39,450 bases of DNA from a virus. The notes below the pieces were generated by a model. The model was given only the letters and a program-made list of their open reading frames with translations. It was not told the DNA's origin and did not search any database. Every line of letters starts with the position of its first letter. Position 1 is the stretch's first letter. The translations under genes and the position numbers were made by a program. This document shows, piece by piece, positions 1 through 6,672 of the stretch. The DNA is taken from IMG/VR virus record IMGVR_UViG_3300046530_000358, positions 1 through 39,450 of that record. One strand, 5' to 3'.

Positions 1-1071
1 TTATTCAAACCGAATCTTTCCGGGTTGAACGCGCTCTGGCTTCCGGCGGTATATGCGATCCGTCACCCGGCTGTCGACATGCGATAGAAGCGCGCGAGCG
101 TGTTCGAGCGTCTCGGCATCGCTGGCGCACTTGGCGCGCAGGTCGTGCTCGGTGAACCTGGCGGTGAGCTTTGTCTCGTTCATCACGCGGATCATAAAGC
201 GCTGCCACATCGAATCCCAACCGCTAACCGTTTCCTTGACGACGTGAATATAGCACTCGCCCGCGCGCGTGCAGAACAGCAGGTGGTCCACTTTGGCTGG
301 CCGGACGGCGATGGCGGTGGCCACGGCCGCGCGCAAATCATCGTTCCACTCGTAAATCGTCGATTTTCCCGTTTTTCCGGCGGTCTTGTGCCTAGTGACG
401 TGTATGCCGTCCTCCTTGAAGGCCTTTTCCGGGTTCAGGCGCAGCAGATCACTCCGGGCCAAGCCGGTTAGAAGCTTGAGCCGGATGTATGCCTGCAGCA
501 TCAGAACGCTGCCTTGCTTGCGCTTGCTGGGCAGGGCCAGTACTTCGATCAGCTCCCAATCCTCCACGTAGCGCACTCGTGCGTCCTCGCCCTCCAAGCG
601 AACCTCGCCTTTGAACGGGTGGCGGGCCATTAGCCCCCATTCAACAGCTTTGGTGAAGGCGTGCGACAGCGCATCCACGGCCCGGTGGGCGGCAATCCGC
701 GTCGCTTTCCTCGACTCAACGTACTGATAAATGTTCTGCGGCTGGATCCAGTCCAGCGGCGCGTCGCCGAAAACGGCCTTCAGATTCCGAAGCGCGCGCC
801 TGCGCTCGACCTGGTGGCGAGGTGACTTCTTGGGCAGCTCCTCCAGTGCATAGCGGTCAAGCAGGGCCCCGATGGTCTTCGCGGCGTCGACAACCTCTAG
901 GCGCTTAGCCCATTCGGCGTATGCCTCGGGCAGCGTGGCGCCCAACCGGAATTTCCGTTTGCCGTCCCAACGGCCCTCCAGCCCGGCCGGCACCTGATAG
1001 TAGTAGGCGCCATGCGCAAGCACCCAGCGCGCCGGCAGGCCGGCGTTTTCCTTTAATCGTTTCCTAGGCAT
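1..1071 (-). CDS. Tyrosine-recombinase integrase of the prophage
   Basis: Site-specific recombinase expected to integrate and excise the phage chromosome. Counting from the ATG at 1071 the protein is 356 aa. An N-terminal arm-binding-like part (about 1-60) precedes a SAM-like core-binding part (about 65-150) and a catalytic domain. The full catalytic set is visible: R206 (TGLARSD), a lysine in the beta-hairpin region (K229-K236), H309 and R312 (HDLR), H331 and nucleophile Y341. An open frame extends upstream to 1203, but that part overlaps the next gene and has no family-like sequence, so I chose the ATG at 1071, which overlaps the DUF4224-like gene by 8 bp. It is the last gene of the leftward block. 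The stop codon is the first three bases of the window, so attL/attP cannot be seen. A second recombinase lies at 14204. Confidence 0.93.
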   Translation of the reverse strand: MPRKRLKENAGLPARWVLAHGAYYYQVPAGLEGRWDGKRKFRLGATLPEAYAEWAKRLEVVDAAKTIGALLDRYALEELPKKSPRHQVERRRALRNLKAVFGDAPLDWIQPQNIYQYVESRKATRIAAHRAVDALSHAFTKAVEWGLMARHPFKGEVRLEGEDARVRYVEDWELIEVLALPSKRKQGSVLMLQAYIRLKLLTGLARSDLLRLNPEKAFKEDGIHVTRHKTAGKTGKSTIYEWNDDLRAAVATAIAVRPAKVDHLLFCTRAGECYIHVVKETVSGWDSMWQRFMIRVMNETKLTARFTEHDLRAKCASDAETLEHARALLSHVDSRVTDRIYRRKPERVQPGKIRFE

Positions 1072-1291
1072 TCGCCGCACTCCAGTTCGGTATAAATTCC
1101 TTCTTTTTCGTCGCCACCGCTGGGGCGCCGCCGAGCTCACGCTCAACATGCGAGCGCAGCACCAGCAGGCCGCCGTCGGCGCGGATTCGGTAGACGATGC
1201 CAAGGGCGTTCAGCATCCGCCTCTGCGCTACCCGCGTTTTCCGATCGGTCATTTCGGCAATTTCTTCGTTGTCGAGGAACATTTTGCTCAC
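1064..1291 (-). CDS. DUF4224-like small protein next to the integrase
   Basis: Small protein of about 75 aa. After the start it reads MFLDNEEIAEMTDRKTRVAQ, the pattern of the DUF4224 family (an FLxxEEIAExTGRK-like opening followed by a basic helix). Members commonly sit directly upstream of phage tyrosine integrases and are suspected to be excisionase-like or integrase accessory proteins; that role is inferred from context. An AAGGAGAG ribosome site lies about 7 bases before a GTG at 1291, which overlaps the upstream stop (GTGA). The ATG at 1282 is the alternative start and begins exactly at the family's conserved N-terminus. The 3' end overlaps the integrase start by 8 bp, suggesting translational coupling. 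Confidence 0.75.
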   Translation of the reverse strand: MSKMFLDNEEIAEMTDRKTRVAQRRMLNALGIVYRIRADGGLLVLRSHVERELGGAPAVATKKKEFIPNWSAANA

Positions 1292-1545
1292 GACTTCTCT
1301 CCTTGATGTGCATGGCGCCAAGCCATGAATGGTTTTCTGACGAGTTCGTGAAAACGTTGTGCGGCCGCCGTGTTTCCGTCTAGCTCGCGGCGACTGGTGA
1401 TCCCGCAGATCACCAGGATGAATTCCTTGGCGCCGCGTTCGTTCCAAGGCTCACGCTGCGGATCGATCTCCTCCAGGTAGTCCAAGAAGTCCCGGTACCG
1501 GCAGAAGGCGCAAGCCATGATGCATAGATCTCGCGTGGCACCCAT
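1288..1545 (-). CDS. Hypothetical protein, 85 aa
   Basis: I do not recognise this protein. It has no signal peptide or membrane segment. Near the N-terminus it has three cysteines (C8, C12, C15, including CAFC), which could bind a metal but match no motif I can name. The start at 1545 lies 2 bases after the upstream stop (TAA GC ATG) and the end overlaps the following GTG start, so it is packed between two genes of the same strand, which supports it being real. An internal ATG at residue 10 is the alternative start. No strong ribosome site is seen for either, so coupling to the gene before it is likely. Confidence 0.55.
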   Translation of the reverse strand: MGATRDLCIMACAFCRYRDFLDYLEEIDPQREPWNERGAKEFILVICGITSRRELDGNTAAAQRFHELVRKPFMAWRHAHQGEKS

Positions 1546-1547
1546 GC

Positions 1548-1793
1548 TTATTGCGCGTCCGGCGCCAGAGTGATCTCGCTGGCTGGAATCGGCGTCGCGC
1601 TTCCCCTGAGATACACGATCGTCTCAATCCCCGTTCCGGTCGCGTCGATGTTGACGACCTGCAGAAAGCTGGCCTTGCCACGGTAGATGACGCGCTGTGC
1701 TTTGTAGGCAGCCCGAATCAGCATTTGATCGTGAGCAAATGCCTTAGCAACGGCTTGTTGCGAGACACTATCCCGAGGTTCGTTCGCTCTCAT
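1548..1793 (-). CDS. Hypothetical protein, 81 aa
   Basis: Small soluble protein of unknown function. It has a strong ribosome site (AGGAGGA) about 6 bases before the ATG at 1793. Its first 26 bases overlap the 3' end of the reverse transcriptase gene in another frame. The N-terminal half looks helical and charged; the second half (about residues 36-75) has alternating hydrophobic residues suggesting beta strands. It ends 2 bases before the next gene. Its position directly downstream of the DGR reverse transcriptase makes it a candidate DGR-linked accessory gene, but nothing in the sequence proves that. Confidence 0.6.
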   Translation of the reverse strand: MRANEPRDSVSQQAVAKAFAHDQMLIRAAYKAQRVIYRGKASFLQVVNIDATGTGIETIVYLRGSATPIPASEITLAPDAQ

Positions 1794-2922
1794 GGCTCCT
1801 CCTGTAGGTTTTGGTCAGCGCTCCGTTGACGGCGTGACCACGTTGCAGCACGGCGCGCGCCAGCGCGGCACGATCATGGTGACTACTGCCGGCCTGGCGC
1901 AGAAGGCCGAAGTAACTATTTGCCGACGTGTAGACGTCGGCGGCATCAATGCCTGAGACCCGGCTTATCGCCTCCCGGACGGTGCGCCGCCGGGTGCTGC
2001 GATGCCAGGGTCGGACCACGTGACCAACGAAGTCCACACCGCGCGCCACCGGCTGAAGGATGGTTTTCGATGGATTGAGCCGGGCATGCAGCCGATCAGG
2101 CAGGAATGCATCTATACGCTGGTGCGCGGCATGGAGCCACTGCGGCGACTCGTGCAGCAGGACGAAGTCATCCACGTAGCGAATGTAGTGCCGCGCGCGG
2201 ACCTGGTGCTTCGCAAACTGATCTAGTGTATTCAGGTAGACGTTGGCGAAGAACTGCGACGACAGATTCCCGATCGGCAGGCCCAGATGCGGCGCTTGGT
2301 TCATGAGCCTCTTGTGCGGTGGTACGCGCGCCAGCAGCTCCGGCGCGCCCCGCAGTTCAAAATCTTCGCGCGGGTCGTGATGGAGGATTACGCCCGCCAG
2401 TTGCATCCACCATGGCTCCTCGATGCGCTCCGCCAGCTGGGCGTCGAGAATGTGTTTGTCGATCGATACGAAAAAGTTGGCCAGATCGCATTTCAGGTAG
2501 TGCAGCGGCTTGGACCAGTTCTGACTGGCGCTGCGGATCTTCGCTTCCAGCCGCTGTGCGGCGTACATCGTGCCGCGCCCAGGGATGCATGCGCAGGTGT
2601 CCGCGATGAAGCTGCGGTAGAAGCGCGGCGCTATCTTGTTGTAGAACAGGTGGTGCACGATGCGGTCGCGGAAGTCGGCGGCCCACACCTCGCGCGCCTT
2701 CGGCCGGGTGACTACAAAGCATATCGACCTGCCGGGCCGATAGGCGCCGGCCACCAACTCCTCGTACAGCTCAAAGAGGTTTTGCTCCAGGCGCTCTTCG
2801 AATCGAAGAGCGCTCTGGGTGTTGCGCTTGTTACGCCGGCAGTCGAAATACGCGACCACCAGCTCCTCCAGCGAAAAGTCCGCAGGAATTGCATCGTTTC
2901 GATCTGCGGACGACGCGCGCAC
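1768..2922 (-). CDS. DGR reverse transcriptase
   Basis: Reverse transcriptase that copies the TR RNA into adenine-mutagenised cDNA for transfer to the variable repeats. From the GTG at 2922 it has about 384 aa. Family motifs: an N-terminal LEELVVAYFDCRRNKRN-type region; catalytic Asp of motif A in KCDLANFFVSID (D146); IGNLSSQ (217-223), the DGR-type version of motif 4 with SQ instead of the SP of retroviral and group II enzymes; YVDD (249-252) with the two catalytic Asp; and a thumb containing GVDFVGHVVRP. The start is uncertain: the frame is open to 3414, but the family-like sequence begins only about 2880, just after the TR. GTG 2922 and ATG 2961 both lie inside the TR; ATG 3168 lies upstream of it. 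The translation upstream of the TR does not look like protein. Order avd-TR-RT is as in Bordetella phage BPP-1. Confidence 0.93.
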   Translation of the reverse strand: MRASSADRNDAIPADFSLEELVVAYFDCRRNKRNTQSALRFEERLEQNLFELYEELVAGAYRPGRSICFVVTRPKAREVWAADFRDRIVHHLFYNKIAPRFYRSFIADTCACIPGRGTMYAAQRLEAKIRSASQNWSKPLHYLKCDLANFFVSIDKHILDAQLAERIEEPWWMQLAGVILHHDPREDFELRGAPELLARVPPHKRLMNQAPHLGLPIGNLSSQFFANVYLNTLDQFAKHQVRARHYIRYVDDFVLLHESPQWLHAAHQRIDAFLPDRLHARLNPSKTILQPVARGVDFVGHVVRPWHRSTRRRTVREAISRVSGIDAADVYTSANSYFGLLRQAGSSHHDRAALARAVLQRGHAVNGALTKTYRRSHESERTSG

Positions 2923-3010
2923 GGCCTTCGTTGTCCTTGTGGTTGTAGTTCTGGTTGCCATCGTTGAAGTTCTGGTTCCACGCGTTGGAAGGGTTGGAGG
3001 CGTGCTGCGT
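2902..3010 (-). repeat. DGR template repeat (TR), 109 bp
   Basis: Read on the minus strand, this stretch would encode TQHASNPSNAWNQNFNDG followed by NQNYNHKDNEGRARVVRR, with nine AAC codons. It matches the 3' ends of three genes (3567-3675, 5971-6079, 6684-6792). Hand alignment gives 10 mismatches to the 6684 copy, 14 to the 5971 copy and 16 to the 3567 copy (leaving out that copy's first codon), all 40 at TR adenines. The last 28 bases (minus-strand 3' end, 2902-2929) are identical in all four copies and are the likely initiation-of-mutagenic-homing region. It lies between avd and the reverse transcriptase core and overlaps the RT start candidates. AAC codons are typical of TRs because adenine changes there reach many amino acids. 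Confidence 0.96.
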
Positions 3011-3182
3011 CCGTTCGTGCTATCTACGTCGCCCCACCGAAGGCCGTGGCCGATCAGCGGGAAAACTGCGCCAGGCCTAGTCGGACACCGCCGGCTGGTT
3101 CCTGTGGTACGCATAGCGGTGGCCTTGTGAGCCAGCGGCACGACCAGATTTAAAAATCGCTCAGACATGACGGCCTTGACGG
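3011..3182 (-). ncRNA. Upstream part of the DGR template RNA (predicted)
   Basis: 172 bases between the stop of the avd-like gene and the TR. The reading frame here runs into the RT frame but has no protein-like composition, and an ATG at 3168 is the only plausible start. In characterised DGRs the functional template RNA extends beyond the TR on both sides and folds with Avd and RT. By analogy this segment is part of that RNA. No structure was computed; the boundary is inferred only from position. Confidence 0.45.
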
Positions 3183-3539
3183 TCAAGTAGCGGGCGACGA
3201 TGCGGATTGCTTGCGCCATCCATTGGCCTGGCGGCCGATCTTCCCGGTCAGCTCGATCGCCTTCGCGAACTGGCCCTTCGAGATCAGTGTCAGGTCGACC
3301 GAAAGCCGGAACAGCAGCTCCGTGACCTGCACACGCTCCAGCAGCAGCGTGAGGTGCGGCACTTTGTTGCGGGCGCAGTTCGCCTTGTAGACCAACAGCG
3401 AAAGCTCCAGGCACTCGGCGTTGATCTTCTGGCCGACCGTTCCCTTGTAGTCGCGCCGCATGTTCTTGATCAGCTCCATGGCAAGCAACATCAGTTCGTA
3501 GGTCAGCTTGTAGATCGGCAGTTCGGTATGGATGGCCAT
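3183..3539 (-). CDS. avd: Avd-like DGR accessory protein (four-helix bundle)
   Basis: Protein of 118 aa, almost entirely helical and basic, in the range of Avd and the related 23S-rRNA-intervening-sequence (four-helix bundle) family. It opens with a YKLTYELMLLAMELIKNMRR-type helix, followed by three more helices with family-like patterns (ECLELSLLVYKANCARNK; LLLERVQVTELLFRLSVDL; FAKAIELTGKIGRQANGWRK). In Bordetella phage BPP-1 Avd forms a pentamer that binds RT and template RNA and is needed for cDNA synthesis; the same role is inferred here. It lies directly downstream of variable gene 1 (13 bases between stop and ATG) and upstream of the TR, the standard order. No strong ribosome site precedes the ATG, so translation may depend on the upstream gene. 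Confidence 0.88.
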   Translation of the reverse strand: MAIHTELPIYKLTYELMLLAMELIKNMRRDYKGTVGQKINAECLELSLLVYKANCARNKVPHLTLLLERVQVTELLFRLSVDLTLISKGQFAKAIELTGKIGRQANGWRKQSASSPAT

Positions 3540-3552
3540 AGGAATGACTAAA

Positions 3553-3924
3553 TTATTGAATGACTAATCTGCGGACGACGCGCGCACGGCCTTCGCCGTC
3601 CTTGTGGTTGTAGAACTGGCCGCCACCGAGGAAGAGCTGGAGCCACGCGAGGGAAGGGTCGGAGGCGTGCTGTTCGCCGGACCAGTACCAGCGGCGCTCA
3701 AACTCTTCCGGCAGGTTGGCGAACAGCAGCGCCTGCTCGCGACGCATTGGCAACTCGCCGCCGGCGCCGCTGGCGAATTCTTTCGCTTCGCTCCACGTCA
3801 CGTCGGTGGCTTGGCCCGGCAGCAGCACCAGGTGGTAATCAGGGGCGCCGTCTTTGCCCAGAATCAGTCCGGCGTACACTTCGCCGGGATTGAGGTTCTG
3901 CTTCAGAAATAGTGCTTTGGTCAT
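3553..3924 (-). CDS. DGR variable protein 1 (DUF1566/C-type-lectin-like)
   Basis: Target protein of the DGR, 123 aa from the ATG at 3924, which has a GGAG ribosome site; the longer frame to 4050 has no such support. It is a single small domain: YAGLILGKDGAPDYHLVLLP strands, then the ELPMRREQALLFANL segment typical of DUF1566-type lectin folds, then the variable C-terminus starting at RWYWSGEQHAS. VR1 differs from the TR at 16 adenines, giving D, L, L, L, L, G, G, F and G at varied positions; four AAC codons became CTC. The end RRLVIQ is encoded outside the repeat. It is the target next to avd, the usual place for the primary target. The ligand is unknown. Unlike targets 2 and 3, no hairpin follows the gene. 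Confidence 0.92.
   Translation of the reverse strand: MTKALFLKQNLNPGEVYAGLILGKDGAPDYHLVLLPGQATDVTWSEAKEFASGAGGELPMRREQALLFANLPEEFERRWYWSGEQHASDPSLAWLQLFLGGGQFYNHKDGEGRARVVRRLVIQ
3567..3675 (-). repeat. DGR variable repeat VR1
   Basis: Copy of the TR at the 3' end of variable gene 1. From CAGCAC onward all 16 differences from the TR fall at TR adenines. The first codon (GAA versus TR ACG) differs at non-adenine positions, so the true 5' boundary is probably about 3672. The 28-base invariant 3' end abuts the last codons of the gene. Confidence 0.94.
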
Positions 3925-3986
3925 CTTGGTCTCCAGTTGAGGGATCGCCGCCACTGACGGTAGCGGGCTTTGTGCTGCGTGCTGCG

Positions 3987-4103
3987 TTACCACCAGTTCC
4001 AGATCAATGCAGCGATCAGGATTCCGTAGATCAGGAAAATCTCGCCCCACACCTCGCGCGGACGATTTGGCTTGCGACTCGGTCCTTTATCGATCCGCTT
4101 CAT
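3987..4103 (-). CDS. Small membrane protein, 38 aa
   Basis: Starts at the ATG at 4103, overlapping the stop of the HD-domain gene (ATGA), and ends at 3987. A basic N-terminal half ([19 protein letters not shown]) is followed by one hydrophobic segment ([14 protein letters not shown]) and ends NWW: a one-pass inner-membrane protein with cytoplasmic N-terminus by the positive-inside rule. Function unknown. Tight coupling to the HD gene supports it being real despite its size. The 62 bases between it and variable gene 1 carry only that gene's ribosome site. Confidence 0.6.
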   Translation of the reverse strand: MKRIDKGPSRKPNRPREVWGEIFLIYGILIAALIWNWW

Positions 4104-4669
4104 GACGCCGCTGCCTTGCTCTCTAAAGGCCGTGAGCTGGTCAATTCGAAATAGCGGGCGAGGAAAAGCGCCTTGGCTGGTGCCGGCGCGAGCGGCGTGA
4201 TCGACTTGGTAAGCGGGACCACGCCAGCCAGACAGGCCCACTCGCCAGAGCCTTGTGGCATGAGGTCGCGTTGCTCGGTAGCCAGCATCACCATGTCGGC
4301 AATTTTGATGTCCGCTGGCAGCGGAAGCCCCACGCCGAAGCGCGCCAGAACTGCGCATTCAACTTTACGCTCCAGTTCCTTGTAGTCGGGCAGCATCGCC
4401 TTCAGCGGGCGCGACACATCACCGATGAATGCCTCTGCCGCGTCGTGAAGCAGCCCTTCCAGTGCAAACTTGCGCGGAACGATCTGACTGACCAGCACAG
4501 AATGCTGCGCTACGGAATAGAACTCGCGCACGTGGCCGGTGAAACGGCAGATGTGCGCCAGGGCGTGGGCAATGTCTTCAATACCGAAGATCGATTCGCC
4601 TGGCGTCACGAAGTTGAAGTAATTACCGGACTGCGTGAAGATATCGGGCCGCATCGTCGCGTAGCTCAT
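4100..4669 (-). CDS. HD-domain phosphohydrolase (YfbR-like)
   Basis: Soluble 189-aa protein with an HD metal-dependent phosphohydrolase domain: H56 (AQHSVL), H75-D76 (LLHDAAEAF), and a conserved IGDVSRPLK loop. The pattern resembles the YfbR 5'-deoxynucleotidase branch, which removes phosphate from deoxynucleoside monophosphates. In a phage this could alter the nucleotide pool; the substrate here is an inference. The start overlaps the stop of rdgC (ATGA at 4669-4666) and its own stop overlaps the small membrane protein, so the three are likely translated together. It lies between two DGR target genes on the same strand. Confidence 0.82.
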   Translation of the reverse strand: MSYATMRPDIFTQSGNYFNFVTPGESIFGIEDIAHALAHICRFTGHVREFYSVAQHSVLVSQIVPRKFALEGLLHDAAEAFIGDVSRPLKAMLPDYKELERKVECAVLARFGVGLPLPADIKIADMVMLATEQRDLMPQGSGEWACLAGVVPLTKSITPLAPAPAKALFLARYFELTSSRPLESKAAAS

Positions 4670-5565
4670 GCTTTGGCCTCCCCGCCCAGCGCTTCGACGA
4701 TGTCGGCGAGCAGTTTACTCAGCTCGCCCGTCATCAGCATGAAATCGCCATCGAAGCGCTCTTCATCGCTCTTCGCACCCAAGTCTTTCTCATTCAAGAC
4801 GTCGAGCGCCTTGACCCCTTTAATCGCCAGCGATTCGGTGAGTACGAAGGAGATCTTGCTATCCCACGTCATTGCCAGGCGCGTGCATTGCTTGCCGGCG
4901 GCGATGTGGCGGCGCACCTCGTCCGGATCGAGCGAGTGCTTCACATAGCGCACCGCAGCCTTGCTGGCACCGGTCGAGCGTAGCTCGGCGTCCATATCGA
5001 CAGTGAACCCGGCTGGCGCCGCGTCGTCTTGCAGCCATGCGGTCATGATCGCAACCGGCGAGCGTTGGACGCGCAGGCTTTCCAGCGGCATACGGTCGAC
5101 TGCCTTGAGCAGCATCTTGATTACTTCATCAGCCTTGGCTGGCGAAGCTGCATCGACAACAAGCCAGCCGTTGACCGGATCGATCCACACCCGCGTGTGA
5201 TTGGGGACGATCAACGCGTTCGGCAGCAGCTCATCGGCGATAAGCTCCTTCAGTTCCTTCATCGCCTTTTTGCCCGGAGCGAATCCTTGTTGCTGCTCCA
5301 GTTCGGCCGCGCGCTCTTTCGCCAGTTTGTTGATCGCCTTTGCCGGCATCACTTTCTTTTCCGTCTTCAGCTGCAGCAGCATCTGCCGATTGACGGTGTG
5401 CACCAGGTCGCCATCGTCGCGTGGCGGCACCCAGCCTTGGCGCTCCAGATCATTGCTTCCGAGTGGCACGAACCACTGTGGCAGCAGCAATTCGATCAGT
5501 GCAGCTGGCGTCATAGCCCAGTTTGTTGGCAGGCGGTAGACCTGCAAATTTTTCAGCCAAGTCAT
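4666..5565 (-). CDS. rdgC: Recombination-associated protein RdgC
   Basis: 299-aa protein with the RdgC family signature: N-terminal [12 protein letters not shown], then GWVPP and [21 protein letters not shown]-type segments, and a C-terminal region with [20 protein letters not shown]. RdgC forms a ring-shaped dimer on DNA and moderates RecA loading. It is usually chromosomal in Beta- and Gammaproteobacteria but is also found on phages. Full family length. Here it is inside the leftward operon between two DGR target genes, so it would be induced with them; whether it affects homing of cDNA or only phage recombination cannot be told from sequence. Confidence 0.9.
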   Translation of the reverse strand: MTWLKNLQVYRLPTNWAMTPAALIELLLPQWFVPLGSNDLERQGWVPPRDDGDLVHTVNRQMLLQLKTEKKVMPAKAINKLAKERAAELEQQQGFAPGKKAMKELKELIADELLPNALIVPNHTRVWIDPVNGWLVVDAASPAKADEVIKMLLKAVDRMPLESLRVQRSPVAIMTAWLQDDAAPAGFTVDMDAELRSTGASKAAVRYVKHSLDPDEVRRHIAAGKQCTRLAMTWDSKISFVLTESLAIKGVKALDVLNEKDLGAKSDEERFDGDFMLMTGELSKLLADIVEALGGEAKA

Positions 5566-5574
5566 AATTATTTC

Positions 5575-5769
5575 CTAGTTGTTGGATTTAAGAAGCGCTT
5601 CCATGCGATCTGCAGCCGCGCTCTCGGCCGCCAGCGCCGCGCGCAGCTCAGTGCGCCGCGCGTTGAATTCCGCGAAGAGTTCAGCCGTCCGCTCGGTGCA
5701 CTGACGGTAGGCACGGATCGCTGCGCGCCGGCGAAAGTAGAGCGCCCAGGCGCTTACGATGCGCTTCAT
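5575..5769 (-). CDS. Hypothetical protein, 64 aa
   Basis: Small basic, alanine- and arginine-rich helical protein (MKRIVSAWALYFRRRAAI...), with a predicted helix from about residue 25 to the end (TAELFAEFNARRTELRAALA) that could form a coiled coil. The start overlaps the stop of the preceding small gene (ATGA at 5769-5766). It lies 9 bases upstream of rdgC. No family recognised. Its coupling to neighbours is the main evidence for it. Confidence 0.55.
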   Translation of the reverse strand: MKRIVSAWALYFRRRAAIRAYRQCTERTAELFAEFNARRTELRAALAAESAAADRMEALLKSNN

Positions 5770-5897
5770 GGCCGCACCATCGCGGTGACGCCCAGCGCTC
5801 CGGCGTCGTATGCTGCATCGATGAGCAAACCCAGATCGCCGATTGCGGCGTAGCTGCGCATTCCATCGGCGGTGCGTTCGGTGATGAGGTACTTCAT
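5766..5897 (-). CDS. Hypothetical protein, 43 aa
   Basis: Short protein starting MKYLITERTADGMRSYAAIG. The ATG at 5897 is preceded by a GGAGATACAC leader almost identical to that in front of variable gene 2 (GGAGATACACC before 6601), so it has its own ribosome site. The sequence predicts two short beta strands and a helix; no family recognised. Its stop overlaps the next start (ATGA). Confidence 0.55.
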   Translation of the reverse strand: MKYLITERTADGMRSYAAIGDLGLLIDAAYDAGALGVTAMVRP

Positions 5898-5921
5898 GTG
5901 TATCTCCATCAGGTTGCGGAT

Positions 5922-5937
5922 GCGCCGTCGCCGGCGC
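5922..5937 (-). other. GC-rich hairpin with GNRA loop downstream of VR2
   Basis: On the minus strand: a 6-bp stem GCGCCG/CGGCGC closed by the tetraloop GCGA, 33 bases after the end of VR2 and about 20 after the stop codon. No T tract follows, so it is a poor terminator. In Bordetella phage BPP-1 a GC-rich hairpin downstream of VR enhances retrohoming; this may be the equivalent, though further from the VR. Confidence 0.5.
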
Positions 5938-5956
5938 GGCGTTTTGAATTGATGAA

Positions 5957-6601
5957 TTACTGAATTGGCAATCTGCGGACGACGCGCGCACGGCCTTCGT
6001 AGTCCTTGCGGCTGAAGTCCTGGATGCCAGCGTCGAAGCCCTGGCCCCACGCGTTGGAAGGGTAGGAGGCGCGCTGCGTGCTGGACCAGTACCACCAGTC
6101 TTCGAACGCGTCGGCGCCGCCTTCGCGGAAGTTCTCCAGCGCGGTTTGCGCAGGGAATTCGTCGGTATAGGCATCGCCAACTGGCACGCTGCTCGGATTA
6201 ATTCCGTCCTCGCCGTCGGCGTAGTTCTCGTAGCTGGTCGGCTTGAATGCGCGGTATTGCAGCTCCTGCTCGTCGCGAGACGGCACGTACCAGTCGCTGT
6301 AGCCGTTGATCGTCAGTGCCAGCGCTGCCTTGGCCAGTTCGCTGCCGGCGCCAGCCAGGGCCTCGGTGTTCTTCTGTCCGTCGGCGCGGTGATCTGCGCC
6401 ATCAACAGCGGTCAGGTCCGGCTGCAGCTTGCCGCGCAGTGTACCGGCGGCGCCGGCCGTGATCAGCGCGAACTGCTTGTCGCCCACCTGGATGATGCCG
6501 GTGTAGAAGCCGCCAGCGAAGGCCGCGCCGATGGTCGGCAATGCCGCCAACGGGACGGTTGGAAAGGCGGTTTCAGTTGCTGCGGCTACAGAAGTGCTCA
6601 T
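5957..6601 (-). CDS. DGR variable protein 2 (DUF1566/C-type-lectin-like)
   Basis: 214-aa target protein. The ATG at 6601 has a GGAG ribosome site. After a short Ala/Thr-rich N-terminus, residues from about 29 on resemble variable protein 3: GGFYTGIIQVGDKQFALITAG, then NGYSDWYVPSRDEQELQYRA, the hallmark of DUF1566-type lectin folds, then the variable end from YWSSTQRAS. VR2 differs from the TR at 14 adenines, including a His-to-Arg at TQR and changes at GAT and TAC codons. No signal peptide is seen, so export would have to occur by virion attachment, lysis or another route. Together with protein 3 it forms a pair of paralogues; both end RRLPI. Ligand unknown. Confidence 0.92.
   Translation of the reverse strand: MSTSVAAATETAFPTVPLAALPTIGAAFAGGFYTGIIQVGDKQFALITAGAAGTLRGKLQPDLTAVDGADHRADGQKNTEALAGAGSELAKAALALTINGYSDWYVPSRDEQELQYRAFKPTSYENYADGEDGINPSSVPVGDAYTDEFPAQTALENFREGGADAFEDWWYWSSTQRASYPSNAWGQGFDAGIQDFSRKDYEGRARVVRRLPIQ
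5971..6079 (-). repeat. DGR variable repeat VR2
   Basis: 109-bp copy of the TR at the 3' end of variable gene 2; 14 mismatches, all at TR adenines, and an invariant 28-base 3' end. Confidence 0.95.
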
Positions 6602-6635
6602 GGTGTATCTCCATAGGTTAGAAATAAAAGAAACT

Positions 6636-6652
6636 CCGGCGCCGCGCGCCGG
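6636..6652 (-). other. GC-rich hairpin downstream of VR3
   Basis: Stem CCGGCGC/GCGCCGG with a 3-base loop, 31 bases after the end of VR3 and about 20 after the stop codon of variable gene 3. No T tract. Position matches the hairpin after VR2, supporting a shared role, for example in DGR homing. Confidence 0.5.
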
Positions 6653-6672
6653 CTTACGAAATTACTGAAGGA

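Noticed and set aside
2287-2967. Long plus-strand frame opposite the reverse transcriptase (226 codons)
   Set aside because: It is the antisense shadow of the RT gene; no ribosome site and no protein family pattern.
2962-3414. N-terminal extension of the reverse transcriptase frame up to 3414
   Set aside because: It runs through the avd-like gene in another frame and through the TR; its translation is Arg/Pro/Thr-rich without RT features. The open frame is due to high GC.
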